Of a stretch of DNA of 18,127 bases, positions 7,220-14,416 are shown piece by piece (position 1 is the stretch's first letter; every line of letters begins with the position of its first letter). Position numbers and translations under genes: made by a program. The DNA is from Zwartia sp. (lineage in GTDB: Bacteria > Pseudomonadota > Gammaproteobacteria > Burkholderiales > Burkholderiaceae_B). The stretch spans positions 1 to 18,127 of the forward strand of contig JAURZO010000089.1 of NCBI GenBank assembly GCA_030653405.1, written 5' to 3'. The notes under the pieces are model-generated. The model was not told where the DNA came from. It made no database searches and saw only the letters and a program-made list of their open reading frames with translations.

Positions 7220-8077
7220 ATGCGTTTTCGTCTGGTTTTAACTGCAGCGACATTGGTCGCAGGAATGTCTGTCGCGACCGCATTTGCGCAGGCTACTGAT
7301 GGACCAAAGATTGGGGACGAAAAGTACAAGCCCTCAGTGGGTCAAAGCGGTAAAGATGTGATTTGGGTGCCGACCAATGACGCAGTGGCTGAAGCCATGC
7401 TCAAAATGGCAGACGTCAAGCCCGGCGACTTAGTCTATGACCTTGGTTCAGGTGACGGCAAAATCGCGATCGCTGCAGCCAAAAATTTTGGTGCAACGGC
7501 CGTTGGTATTGAATACAACAAAGACATGGCAGAACTTGCCACACGCAATGCTGCGCGCGCTGGTGTCTCGGATAAGGTCAAAATTATCAATGGCGATATT
7601 TTTGTCGAGGATTTCTCCAAAGCCAATGTGCTGACGATGTATCTCTTGCCTGATTTGAATTTGAAATTACGTCCAACCATTCTTAAGATGACCCCCGGCA
7701 CACGCGTAGTCACCAATTCCTTCCATATGGGCGACTGGGAGCCCGACGCATTGATTGGTAACGGCTACACGCAGGGCTATTACTGGGTCGTTCCCGGCAA
7801 TGCCGCGGGCAAGTGGACGATCAAAGGTATCGAAGGCAGCAAGGCCGCTACGCTTGACATGACGCAGCGCTACCAGCGTGTGGGTGGCACTCTTTCGATC
7901 GACGGCAAAGCACAACCTATTTTGGGCGCCAACTTAACTGGTAATCGTCTTAAATTCAGCTTTGTGGATCAGAGCGGCCAATCCCGAATCGTCGATGTGA
8001 CGTTAAAAGGCAACACCTTTGCCGGAAATGTTGTCGAAAACTCTCCTCTCTATGAGGTCACTGGTGTTCGTAACTAA
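7220..8077 (+). CDS. Exported SAM-dependent-methyltransferase-like protein
   Basis: A 285-residue protein with a clear Sec signal peptide: MRFR, a hydrophobic stretch to about residue 20, and likely cleavage after ATAFA (23). The mature protein has a class I methyltransferase fold. Motif I is VYDLGSGDGKIAIAAA (72-87), the acidic residue that binds the ribose of SAM is in GIEYN (E98), and a NGDIF segment follows at 124-128. A segment NVLTMYLLPDLNLKLRP (136-152) and a DWxPD element (172-176) follow. The last 80 residues are beta-rich (RYQRVGGTLSID...) and look like a separate domain. From memory, this resembles a widespread family of uncharacterised signal-peptide-bearing methyltransferase-like proteins, somewhat DOT1-like. 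The substrate is unknown, and how SAM would reach the periplasm is unexplained. GAGG 6 bases upstream supports the start. The next gene is a permease 110 bases downstream. Confidence 0.85.
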   Translation: MRFRLVLTAATLVAGMSVATAFAQATDGPKIGDEKYKPSVGQSGKDVIWVPTNDAVAEAMLKMADVKPGDLVYDLGSGDGKIAIAAAKNFGATAVGIEYNKDMAELATRNAARAGVSDKVKIINGDIFVEDFSKANVLTMYLLPDLNLKLRPTILKMTPGTRVVTNSFHMGDWEPDALIGNGYTQGYYWVVPGNAAGKWTIKGIEGSKAATLDMTQRYQRVGGTLSIDGKAQPILGANLTGNRLKFSFVDQSGQSRIVDVTLKGNTFAGNVVENSPLYEVTGVRN

Positions 8078-8109
8078 GTGACACTTTTTTAGCATCCTCT
8101 ACATTTCAT

Positions 8110-8148
8110 CGCGCCGTAACCTGTGTGTATCGCACGGGCTACGGCGTG
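8110..8148 (+). repeat. Long hairpin between methyltransferase and permease genes
   Basis: Arms 8110-8127 and 8131-8148 can pair over 18 positions with one A-C mismatch and three G-U pairs. The core is GCCGTA (8113-8118) with TACGGC (8140-8145), and the loop is TAT. No T run follows, so it is not a simple terminator. It sits 40 bases before the permease start and could affect processing, read-through or translation. Confidence 0.5.
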
Positions 8149-8187
8149 CGTGTTGATTCGCATCTAACCATTCTGCAACCTGATTTC

Positions 8188-9558
8188 ATGACCAACCCAA
8201 CCTCGTTAGTGAATGAGCCTACACAGCGTCTAACGGCCTTTAGTGCCATCGCGATTATTGTCGGTATTGTGATTGGAGCGGGTATCTTTAAAACACCGTC
8301 GATGGTGGCGGGTGTGACAGGGGATGCTGGATGGCTATTAGTGGCGTGGCTGCTCGGAGGGTTGATCTCTCTTGCGGGGGCGCTCTGTTATGCCGAACTC
8401 GCGACGACCTATCCGCATGCCGGTGGCGATTACCACTTTCTTGCACGCGCGTTTGGCCGTGATATTTCATTTTTATATGCTTGGGCCAAAGCAACGGTGA
8501 TCAACACCGGGTCCATCGCATTGCTGGCCTTCGTCTTTGGCGACTATATGACCAAGGCGATTAATTTAGGACCATATTCCTCGGCGATCTGGGCAATTGG
8601 TGTCGTTGTCGTTTTGACACTGATCAACTTGATTGGCATCTCCGCCTCCTCCTGGGTTCAGACGCTTTTGACCCTCATCGAAGTGGTCGGACTGATTATG
8701 GTTGCGATTGCAGGTTTCTACATTTCGAGTGACGCGCCGGCCTCGCCCCCCTTGTTTTCCTCAACGCCGAGTCTGGGTATGTTCGGTTTGGCGATGGTGT
8801 TTGTATTGCTGACGTACGGTGGCTGGAATGAAGCGGCTTACATATCAGCAGAGGTCCGGGGAGGGCGCCGCGCCATCGTTCCTGTGATCCTGTTCAGTAT
8901 CTTGATCCTGACATTGATCTATCTGCTGGTAAACATCGCCTTGCTGGCGGGTCTGGGCTTGGAAGGTTTATCAAAAAGCAGCGCGGTGGCGGCAGATTTA
9001 ATGGGCAAGGCGTTTGGTCCTTGGGGCGAACGCACGCTTGGTATTTTTGTTGCCGTCGCAGCCTTGACGAGTATCAATGCCACCATGATCGTCGGCGCGC
9101 GTACCAACTATGCCTTGGGTAGAGACTGGCCGGCCTTGCGCTTTATGGGGCACTGGGAAGGTGGTCGCGGCTCACCGATTCGGGGCTACATGGTTCAGTC
9201 CGTCATCAGCTTGGCGTTGGTGATCTTTGGAATTTGGCAGACCGATGGATTTGGCGTCATGGTCGAATTTACCGCTCCGGTCTTTTGGTTTTTCTTGTTT
9301 ATGGTGGGTCTGTCGGTTTTTGTCATGCGTGTTCGGGATCCTAAAGCAGACCGTCCTTTCAAGGTGCCACTTTATCCCTTGACCCCGATTCTCTTTACGC
9401 TGACGTGCGCTTATTTAACGTATTCGAGCGTGACTTACGCGGTGAGTAAAGATGCGGTTCATATTTCTTTGATTGTGATGGCAATCGGCGTTGTGGCGTT
9501 GTTGCTGACCCGCAAAATAAAGGGTCCCGCCCGAGATCCGCTCGCGCGAACGAGATAA
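8188..9558 (+). CDS. APC-superfamily amino acid permease
   Basis: A 456-residue integral membrane protein with about 12 hydrophobic helices. The first-helix signature of the amino acid-polyamine-organocation family is present as GIVIGAGIFKTPS (26-38), which holds the unwound substrate-binding loop. The conserved helix 2-3 region ALCYAELATTYPHAGGDYHFL (65-85) is typical too. It would import amino acids with protons or exchange them; the substrate cannot be read. The start at 8188 is chosen because MTNPTSLVNEPTQRLTAFSA leads directly into helix 1. The frame is open upstream to 8125, but those 21 residues overlap the hairpin at 8110-8148 and look non-coding. The ribosome-binding site is poor in both cases. 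The last codons form a small hairpin whose loop contains the stop codon. The nearest genes offer no clue to the substrate. Confidence 0.9.
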   Translation: MTNPTSLVNEPTQRLTAFSAIAIIVGIVIGAGIFKTPSMVAGVTGDAGWLLVAWLLGGLISLAGALCYAELATTYPHAGGDYHFLARAFGRDISFLYAWAKATVINTGSIALLAFVFGDYMTKAINLGPYSSAIWAIGVVVVLTLINLIGISASSWVQTLLTLIEVVGLIMVAIAGFYISSDAPASPPLFSSTPSLGMFGLAMVFVLLTYGGWNEAAYISAEVRGGRRAIVPVILFSILILTLIYLLVNIALLAGLGLEGLSKSSAVAADLMGKAFGPWGERTLGIFVAVAALTSINATMIVGARTNYALGRDWPALRFMGHWEGGRGSPIRGYMVQSVISLALVIFGIWQTDGFGVMVEFTAPVFWFFLFMVGLSVFVMRVRDPKADRPFKVPLYPLTPILFTLTCAYLTYSSVTYAVSKDAVHISLIVMAIGVVALLLTRKIKGPARDPLARTR

Positions 9559-9567
9559 TCTCTCGCG
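9545..9567 (+). repeat. Small hairpin over the permease stop codon
   Basis: CGCGA (9545-9549) pairs with TCGCG (9563-9567) and GAGA (9552-9555) with TCTC (9559-9562). The TAA stop codon (9556-9558) is the three-base loop, and there is a two-base bulge on the left. No T run follows. Confidence 0.35.
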
Positions 9568-9591
9568 GAGCTTGGTGTAGTGGCTGGTTCA

Positions 9592-9621
9592 GTGCTTGGC
9601 TCAGTGTTTGATACCAAGCAC
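9592..9621. repeat. Perfect 8-bp inverted repeat at convergent gene ends
   Basis: GTGCTTGG (9592-9599) and CCAAGCAC (9614-9621) are exact inverted copies with a 14-base loop. The repeat spans the stop codon of the leftward gene (9601-9603) and lies 33 bases after the rightward permease stop. It may serve as a shared 3'-end element, although neither strand has a T run. Confidence 0.5.
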
Positions 9622-9924
9622 GGCGAGGGTTTCTCCATAAATCAGTGCGTCTTCGCACAAATAGACCACGACATCGTTTGGCGACATATTTTCGAGGATC
9701 TGTATGACCTCCTCGGATACGTCGGTTTCTGGATGTATGCCCGCAACATGAACTTGTGCCCCGCTTTCAAAGACATTGGCGGGGACGAGTTTTTCCACTA
9801 CGTTCAGATCAATGGCGGAGATCACGACATAAGCGTGGACATGTAACTCCTCTGCAGAAACGTCGAGTAAGACGCCACCCTCGACAGTTTGAACGAGCGT
9901 GCTTTGGATCATCAGGTCCATCAT
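9601..9924 (-). CDS. Unrecognised acidic 107-aa protein
   Basis: A 107-residue frame starting MMDLMIQSTLVQ and ending AVLGIKH. The start is supported by AAGGAA 5-8 bases upstream on the minus strand (about 9929-9934); the frame stays open 12 codons further upstream but without such a site. The protein is strongly acidic (about 17 Asp/Glu against 2 Lys and no Arg) and rich in valine (about 19 of 107). It has five His and one Cys, and no membrane segment or signal peptide. Predicted beta-strands such as EELHVHAYVVISAIDL and NDVVVYLCEDALIYG suggest a small alpha/beta fold. The YLCEDALIYG stretch faintly recalls sulfur-relay DsrE/DsrH/TusB-type proteins, but this is too weak for a name. It lies 80 bases downstream of rdgC on the same strand and is convergent with the permease. 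Confidence 0.6.
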   Translation of the reverse strand: MMDLMIQSTLVQTVEGGVLLDVSAEELHVHAYVVISAIDLNVVEKLVPANVFESGAQVHVAGIHPETDVSEEVIQILENMSPNDVVVYLCEDALIYGETLAVLGIKH

Positions 9925-9953
9925 TTTTTCCTTCGATTGCAAGATTAAACTCA

Positions 9954-9979
9954 CGACCAAGTCTTATGACGTTTGGTCG
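9954..9979. repeat. Inverted repeat between rdgC and the small acidic gene
   Basis: CGACCAA (9954-9960) and TTGGTCG (9973-9979) are perfect 7-bp inverted copies with a 12-base centre, located just upstream of the 107-residue gene and 25 bases past the rdgC stop. It could be an operator for the small gene or a weak 3' end for rdgC. No T run is present. Confidence 0.4.
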
Positions 9980-10004
9980 CGCTGTGTTGTCCTTGTCGAT
10001 GTAG

Positions 10005-10919
10005 TTAGGCGGCTTTTGTCTCTAGAACTTTCTCTTCGAGTGACTCTAGTAAAGCTGTCAAAAGCTGATTGAGTTCCGCGCACATCAGCGTGAATTCACC
10101 GTCAAATTTTTCTGCGTCGTTGGCCGGTGCCGATTGGTCCGATTCGTCAAGAATATCCTGAGGCGCCACGCGTTTGATATCGAGCGCTTCAGTGAGCACA
10201 AACGAGACTTTGTCATGCCAGGTGAGCGCGAGTCTGGTGCACTGCTTGCCTGCCTGAATATGTTTGTCGATATCGATGCTGTCGAGCGCGTGTTTGACAT
10301 AGCGGATTGCAGCCGCTTTGTCACCACCCGCGCGTAACTCAGCGTCTTGATCGATGGTGAAGTTGGCAGGGGCCTGGCCTTGCGTGATCCACTGGGTCAT
10401 GGCGACGGCCGGGCTGATCGTGACTTGAATCGGCTCAACGGGAAAAGGATAAATAGCCTTGCCCAGAGCCGAGAGAATTTCTTCTGCTTTAGAGGCGGAG
10501 GCGGTGTCAATCACCAGCCAGTGGTGAACAGGATCAATCCAGACACGCGTATCGCGCATCAGACTAAAGGCGCGCGGGATCAAGGCGTTGGTCACTTCTT
10601 CCTTGAGATCTCGCAGCTGCTTGCGACCTGGCTTGAAACCCTGCTGCTCCTCAAGCTCGACCGCACGCTGTTTGACGAATTGGTTAATGACGGAGGCGGG
10701 TAAGAGTTTTTTTTCTGTACGAAATGAGCACAAAATTTGTTTGTCTACGCTGTAGGCAAATCGCACATCATCTTCTCTGGGAGCAATCCATCCCGTTGAG
10801 AGGGGCGCAGCAGCCCCAGCCGAGACAAACTGCTCCTTTGCCAGCAAGGCATCGAGCTGATCCGCTGTCCAGTTCCAGGAGGTCGAGAGACGAAATAGCT
10901 TGAGATTTTTAAACCACAT
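10005..10919 (-). CDS. rdgC: Recombination-associated protein RdgC
   Basis: A 304-residue RdgC, a toroidal dimer that binds double-stranded DNA and limits RecA filament activity; in E. coli it acts near the nucleoid. It aligns along its whole length with the E. coli protein: N-terminal MWFKNLKLFRLS, then GWIAPRED, EKKLLPASVINQ near 69-80, LKEEVTNALIPRAFS near 105-120, WIDPVHHWLVIDTASASKAEEIL near 127-150, the MTQWI segment, an AELRAGGDKAAAIRYVKHAL segment, the H-IQAGKQCTRLAL-W block, and a C-terminal F-GEFTLMCAELNQLLTALLESL. Length matches the family (about 300). The ribosome-binding site is weak (GAGTGAG before the ATG). It lies 63 bases downstream of the tetR-type gene on the same strand and may be partly co-transcribed with it. 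Its function has no clear link to the lipid operon. Confidence 0.95.
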   Translation of the reverse strand: MWFKNLKLFRLSTSWNWTADQLDALLAKEQFVSAGAAAPLSTGWIAPREDDVRFAYSVDKQILCSFRTEKKLLPASVINQFVKQRAVELEEQQGFKPGRKQLRDLKEEVTNALIPRAFSLMRDTRVWIDPVHHWLVIDTASASKAEEILSALGKAIYPFPVEPIQVTISPAVAMTQWITQGQAPANFTIDQDAELRAGGDKAAAIRYVKHALDSIDIDKHIQAGKQCTRLALTWHDKVSFVLTEALDIKRVAPQDILDESDQSAPANDAEKFDGEFTLMCAELNQLLTALLESLEEKVLETKAA

Positions 10920-10982
10920 AACTCACTCAGCAAAAGAGATCGATTCTAGCTGATGACGCTGTAGTCTGATGAAACGAACTGG

Positions 10983-11603
10983 CTATGTTCGTCCAGTCAT
11001 GCCTTGAAAAGTTGTGTGAATCAATAGCTCAACGATGTCTTCGTCGGAAAAGGCGCCTCCCATTTTTAGGAAATCTGCGACGGGGTCGCAAGAACGCGCA
11101 AAAATCGTATAAAGGATGACTTCGCCAGGAAGAGAGGGTGAGAGGGCGCCTGACTCTTGTGCCTGACCAATGAGTATGCCGAGTTTTTCAGTCAACTCAC
11201 CGAGTTTGTTAATGTAAGGTGGATATGACAGAAGTGCTTGCTGAATCGTCGATCTCGTTGAGGGCAACAACGGCATCGTTCCCCCCAAATGAAGTCTGAT
11301 CGCCCATCTGACAATCGCCTTGATCTGGTCAATGGCGCTCATTCGTGCAGGCATGCTGTCTGCTATTTTGATCGCATCCTCGAGCAGGCGAGTCATCGAG
11401 GCGGCAGCAAGGGTTTCTTTGGAGTCAAAGTGTTTGTAGAGACTGGCTTTGGCAATCCCCACATCCGCAGCCACTTCATCCATCGTCATCAGATCAAAGC
11501 CTTTTTGAGCTAAGAGTCTGTTGACTGCGTCCAAAATCGCATTCTCTCTGAATTTCAGTTGTTGCTGTTTAAACGAGAGTTTGTTGTTTACCGTATTTTG
11601 CAT
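10983..11603 (-). CDS. TetR/AcrR-family transcriptional regulator, divergent from lipid operon
   Basis: A 206-residue TetR-family repressor. The N-terminal DNA-binding domain is clear: RENAILDAVNRLLAQKGFD (19-37), then the helix-turn-helix MTMDEVAADVGIAKASLYKHF (39-59) and the usual SKETL (61-65). The C-terminal part (about 70-206) is the variable, all-helical ligand-binding and dimerisation domain; a fatty-acid-like or lipophilic ligand is possible but not shown. The gene is transcribed away from the eight-gene lipid-modification operon with a 128-base AT-rich gap between them. This is the standard arrangement for a TetR protein that represses both itself and its divergent neighbour, so control of the operon is a reasonable inference. 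The start at 11603 has only a weak ribosome-binding site. Downstream on the same strand is rdgC. Confidence 0.93.
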   Translation of the reverse strand: MQNTVNNKLSFKQQQLKFRENAILDAVNRLLAQKGFDLMTMDEVAADVGIAKASLYKHFDSKETLAAASMTRLLEDAIKIADSMPARMSAIDQIKAIVRWAIRLHLGGTMPLLPSTRSTIQQALLSYPPYINKLGELTEKLGILIGQAQESGALSPSLPGEVILYTIFARSCDPVADFLKMGGAFSDEDIVELLIHTTFQGMTGRT

Positions 11604-11731
11604 GCTGACAGTTACCGATCATTTTGGTGGGTTTTCTATTGAGTTCATAATATTACTATTCAGTCAGAAAATATACTAATATGTAGATAATAGAACCTCT
11701 TTAGTTTTGTTTCATTCACTTTCTCAGGCAT
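11604..11731. promoter_or_regulatory. Divergent promoter/operator region of the lipid operon and tetR
   Basis: The 128-base gap is strongly AT-rich at 11633-11695. For the rightward operon, GATAAT (11686-11691) is a good -10, with GTCAGA (11663-11668) as a mediocre -35 at 17 bases, giving a leader of about 34 bases. Dyad material that a TetR dimer could bind includes ACT-attc-AGT (11655-11664, next to GTCAG), an imperfect dyad CATAATATTA/TAATATG (11646-11683), and TTCTATT (11634-11640) with AATAGAA (11689-11695) flanking the whole block. Which of these is the operator cannot be decided from one sequence. Confidence 0.5.
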
Positions 11732-12319
11732 ATGCACCCTATTACCAGCGTTCATGGTTCCCAGTTTGGTTCCCAGATAGAAATTAATCACGGCGCGATG
11801 CTGCCGGATTCTTTCACCCGTTCATGCCCTGAAGTTTGGCAATGTTGCGGGGAAGGGGTGTTTAGCTGGAGCGTGTTTCGCTTTTATAAAGCAAGACTTT
11901 TGACGCTGACGGGTGAGTTCGATCCCAAGGCGCCATTTTTACTGGATCTGGATTATTTGCGTAAATTGCCTGGTCAGCAGATCGTGACGACCTCCATCGA
12001 TGAAATGATCAGATTATCTGATGTGGATCCGGTACGGCTAAAGGACTGGTCAGATATTCTGATGCGCATCATTCCGGACGTGAGTCTGGGTGATCGATTA
12101 CTAGGCTGTTTCATACCAGGGGTGCGGGTCACGTTTTACTCGGCGACGCAGATGCTTGGCCAGATCGATGACGCTGCATTTGTCGAGGCTTTTAGTGCGA
12201 TCTGGCTTGATGAGAGGACCCGTAGCCCAAGGCTGCGCGAGGCACTCCTTGGTCGTAAGTTGACGGTTCCACCCGGTACGCAAGCCGCGCACTCCCTTGC
12301 CAGTGAGAAGCGAGTATGA
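11732..12319 (+). CDS. Chalcone-isomerase-like domain protein, cytosolic paralogue
   Basis: A 195-residue protein of the bacterial chalcone-isomerase-like family. It aligns with the later gene at 15624-16142: shared points are F-W-V-F-Y-A-L (about 44-57), G-F-P (61-65), the SIDEM helix, W-D-L-RIIPDVS (107-120), PGV-VTFY (130-138), an IDDA element and the C-terminal AIWLD-RT-P-LREALLG (155-175). Unlike that paralogue it has no signal peptide, and its N-terminus (about 35 residues, including QCCGEG at 37-42) differs, so it probably stays in the cytosol. True chalcone isomerase activity is not implied; bacterial members have unknown function, and some eukaryotic relatives bind fatty acids. It is the first gene of the operon, and its last codons overlap the FAD oxidoreductase gene by 4 bases. 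The ribosome-binding site is weak (CAGG). A start at 11801 (MLPDSF) is possible. Confidence 0.8.
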   Translation: MHPITSVHGSQFGSQIEINHGAMLPDSFTRSCPEVWQCCGEGVFSWSVFRFYKARLLTLTGEFDPKAPFLLDLDYLRKLPGQQIVTTSIDEMIRLSDVDPVRLKDWSDILMRIIPDVSLGDRLLGCFIPGVRVTFYSATQMLGQIDDAAFVEAFSAIWLDERTRSPRLREALLGRKLTVPPGTQAAHSLASEKRV

Positions 12320-13623
12320 GCGGATCCACCACCATTGCGCGTGGAAGTCGCATCGCCGTCATTGGGGCGGGTATTTCCGGATTGGCCAGTGCTTGGTTGC
12401 TCAAAGAGCACTCTCACGTCACACTTTTTGAGGCGGGTCCATACTTTGGCGGGCACTCAAACACCGTTGACGTCTCACTCGAGGGCGTGACACACCCTGT
12501 CGATACGGGCTTTTTGGTTCACAATGATTTGACCTATCCAAATCTCATTCAGTTGTTTGAGCATTTAGATATCCCGGTGCATGCGAGCGACATGTCCTTT
12601 GGTGTCTCAATCGAACAACCAGACATCGAGTGGGCAGGTACAAATTTGGGGACTGTTTTTGCTCAACGCAGCAATCTTCTCAAACCGAAATTTTTGATGA
12701 TGCTCAGGGACATCTTGCGCTTTAATCGCAATGCGCAACGATACCTTGATATGACCAAAGATGCGCCAGTCACGCTCGGTGAGTTGCTCGAGAGAGAGCG
12801 TTTCGGTCGGTCAATGCGGGACTGGTATTTGCTTCCGATGGCGGCCGCGATTTGGTCCGCCTCTGTCAAAGATATTCTCGATTTTCCAGCCAGCACTTTT
12901 TTGGCGTTTTGTTTAAATCATAGATTGCTGCAGATCGAGAACAGACCGCAATGGAAAACGGTCGTCGGAGGCTCAAGAGAGTACGTTCACGCCATGCTGC
13001 GGGATCTTAAGGATGCGCGGATTAACTGCCCGGTCCATCGCGTGCTGCGTCAAAATGATCAGGTGGTCATCCACTCTGCTCAAGGTATTGAGCATTTTGA
13101 TGCGGTGATTTTTGCGTGCCACGCACCGACTGCATTGGCTTTGCTCGATGCGACATCCGCCGAACGTAATGTGCTTGCTGGTTTTCGCTATCAGGCCAAT
13201 AGGGCGGTGCTGCACATTGACACCAAACTCTTACCGCGTCGCAAGAAAGTCTGGTCGGCGTGGAATTACCTTTCCTCAACAGGCGAGGGTGATGACGATA
13301 GTGCGCAGCGACCCGTCGCGGTGAGTTATTTGCTGAACCAGTTACAACCGCTCCCTTTCAAGACACCCGTAATCGTGACACTTAACCCGATTCACGAGCC
13401 AGATCCTGAATTGCTGTTGAGGAGCTTCGACTATGAGCATCCTATCTTAAATCAGGCAGCTGCTGCCTCGCAGAAACTGCTGCCCTCGATACAGGGACTC
13501 AATCGTGCCTGGTTCTGTGGCGCGTGGTCGGGTTTTGGTTTTCACGAAGATGGTTTGAAGTCTGCTTTACGCGTTGTCAGAGACTTCGATATTGTCATCC
13601 CCTGGACGCCTGTTTATGACTGA
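12316..13623 (+). CDS. FAD-dependent oxidoreductase (COG2907; fatty-acyl desaturase/reductase candidate)
   Basis: A 435-residue flavoprotein with an N-terminal FAD-binding Rossmann fold: RIAVIGAGISGLASAWLL (12-29), an acidic residue at the end of strand 2 (FEAG, E39), and the family signature GGHSNTVDV (45-53). A DTGFLVHNDLTYPNL segment (63-77) follows, and the C-terminal FAD contact is FCGAWSGFGFHEDGLKSA (about 400-417). It belongs to the amine-oxidase-like group found beside Cfa-type methyltransferases. From memory, mycobacterial Rv0449c (BfaA) reduces a 10-methylene intermediate to the 10-methyl acyl chain, and a Rhodobacter relative desaturates a methylated acyl chain toward furan fatty acids. 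It would act on phospholipid acyl chains at the inner membrane. Reductase versus desaturase cannot be chosen from the sequence. It overlaps the previous gene by 4 bases (ATGA) and the next by 8 (ATGACTGA). Confidence 0.88.
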   Translation: MSGSTTIARGSRIAVIGAGISGLASAWLLKEHSHVTLFEAGPYFGGHSNTVDVSLEGVTHPVDTGFLVHNDLTYPNLIQLFEHLDIPVHASDMSFGVSIEQPDIEWAGTNLGTVFAQRSNLLKPKFLMMLRDILRFNRNAQRYLDMTKDAPVTLGELLERERFGRSMRDWYLLPMAAAIWSASVKDILDFPASTFLAFCLNHRLLQIENRPQWKTVVGGSREYVHAMLRDLKDARINCPVHRVLRQNDQVVIHSAQGIEHFDAVIFACHAPTALALLDATSAERNVLAGFRYQANRAVLHIDTKLLPRRKKVWSAWNYLSSTGEGDDDSAQRPVAVSYLLNQLQPLPFKTPVIVTLNPIHEPDPELLLRSFDYEHPILNQAAAASQKLLPSIQGLNRAWFCGAWSGFGFHEDGLKSALRVVRDFDIVIPWTPVYD

Positions 13624-14416
13624 AACGATATTTGAGCTCTGCCGAGGACGCGTGATGCACGCGCGCTTAAAGCCGTTCATACATCGTTTTGTGTACCGCG
13701 TTTTTTGTATTCGTTTGCGCGTTGATCAAATGGCCAGGCTGGGAGATTTTAATAGCTGGCTCTTCGGTTTTGATAAAAAACGGATCGTCAGTTTTCAATC
13801 CAGAGATCACGGCGCGCGTGATGACTCGGACCTCGTGGTCTGGTTATCTAAAACGCTGAGTGAAAGTGGTATCACGCTTGAAACAGGTCCGATTTGGTTG
13901 CAGTGTTTTCCCAGAGTACTGGGTTATGTTTTTAATCCGGTCAGTTTTTGGTATGTGCATGACAAGCAAGGGGCGCTGCGCGTATTAGTCGCTGAGGTCA
14001 ACAATACGTTCGGTCAGCGGCATCAGTATGTGCTGACGGCTGCGAACCTTGGCGTGATCCAGCAGGACTCGGCGCTCGAGTGTCGCAAGGTATTCCATGT
14101 CTCTCCCTTCTGCGAGGTTGAGGGCACCTATCGATTCACGTTGAGCCGTCGCGGTGCGCAGGAACGTATGGCGATTGATTATTACGATGCGATTGATCAT
14201 CCCGTTGCCTTGCTCAAGACCGCGATTGTTGTGCAAGCCATGCCATTTTCAACCCGCGCACTACTCGCGAGCGTTCTTTCCATGCCGATGATGACACTTG
14301 GCGTGATGTGGCGCATACATTTCCAGGCGTTCAAACTTTGGCGAAAGGGCGCTCAATACCATCCCGTTCCGCCACTCCCGAATCAAGAAGTGACTAACAA
14401 CAGAAAGGTTTCTTAA
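13616..14416 (+). CDS. DUF1365 family protein of the lipid-methylation operon
   Basis: A 266-residue member of DUF1365. Family hallmarks are present: GRVMHARLKPFIHRFVYRVF (11-30), DHGARDD (64-70), the strongest block CFPRVLGYVFNPVSFWYVHD (97-116), AEVNNTFGQRHQYVL (126-140), KVFHVSPF (158-165) and HPVALLKTA. A hydrophobic C-terminal stretch (about 205-230) may attach it to the membrane. Its biochemical role is not established; it nearly always sits between a COG2907 flavoprotein and a Cfa-type methyltransferase, including, from memory, mycobacterial Rv0448c, so it is likely a helper or enzyme in methylated fatty acid synthesis. The start at 13616 is chosen because it overlaps the previous stop as ATGACTGA. 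The frame is open upstream to 13574, but that would add 14 residues lying inside the previous gene. Confidence 0.9.
   Translation: MTETIFELCRGRVMHARLKPFIHRFVYRVFCIRLRVDQMARLGDFNSWLFGFDKKRIVSFQSRDHGARDDSDLVVWLSKTLSESGITLETGPIWLQCFPRVLGYVFNPVSFWYVHDKQGALRVLVAEVNNTFGQRHQYVLTAANLGVIQQDSALECRKVFHVSPFCEVEGTYRFTLSRRGAQERMAIDYYDAIDHPVALLKTAIVVQAMPFSTRALLASVLSMPMMTLGVMWRIHFQAFKLWRKGAQYHPVPPLPNQEVTNNRKVS

Noticed and set aside
8125..8187. Upstream start for the permease adding 21 residues
   Set aside because: The extension begins inside the strong hairpin at 8110-8148 and is not hydrophobic or conserved-looking; the start at 8188 leads straight into helix 1.
9580..9846. An 88-residue open frame on the plus strand
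   Set aside because: It is antisense to the 107-residue minus-strand frame, which has a better ribosome-binding site and fits the strand of rdgC; neither is certain, but only one was kept.
13574..13615. Upstream start for the DUF1365 gene
   Set aside because: The start at 13616 overlaps the preceding stop as ATGACTGA like the other junctions, and the family motif GRVMHAR begins normally about 10 residues later.
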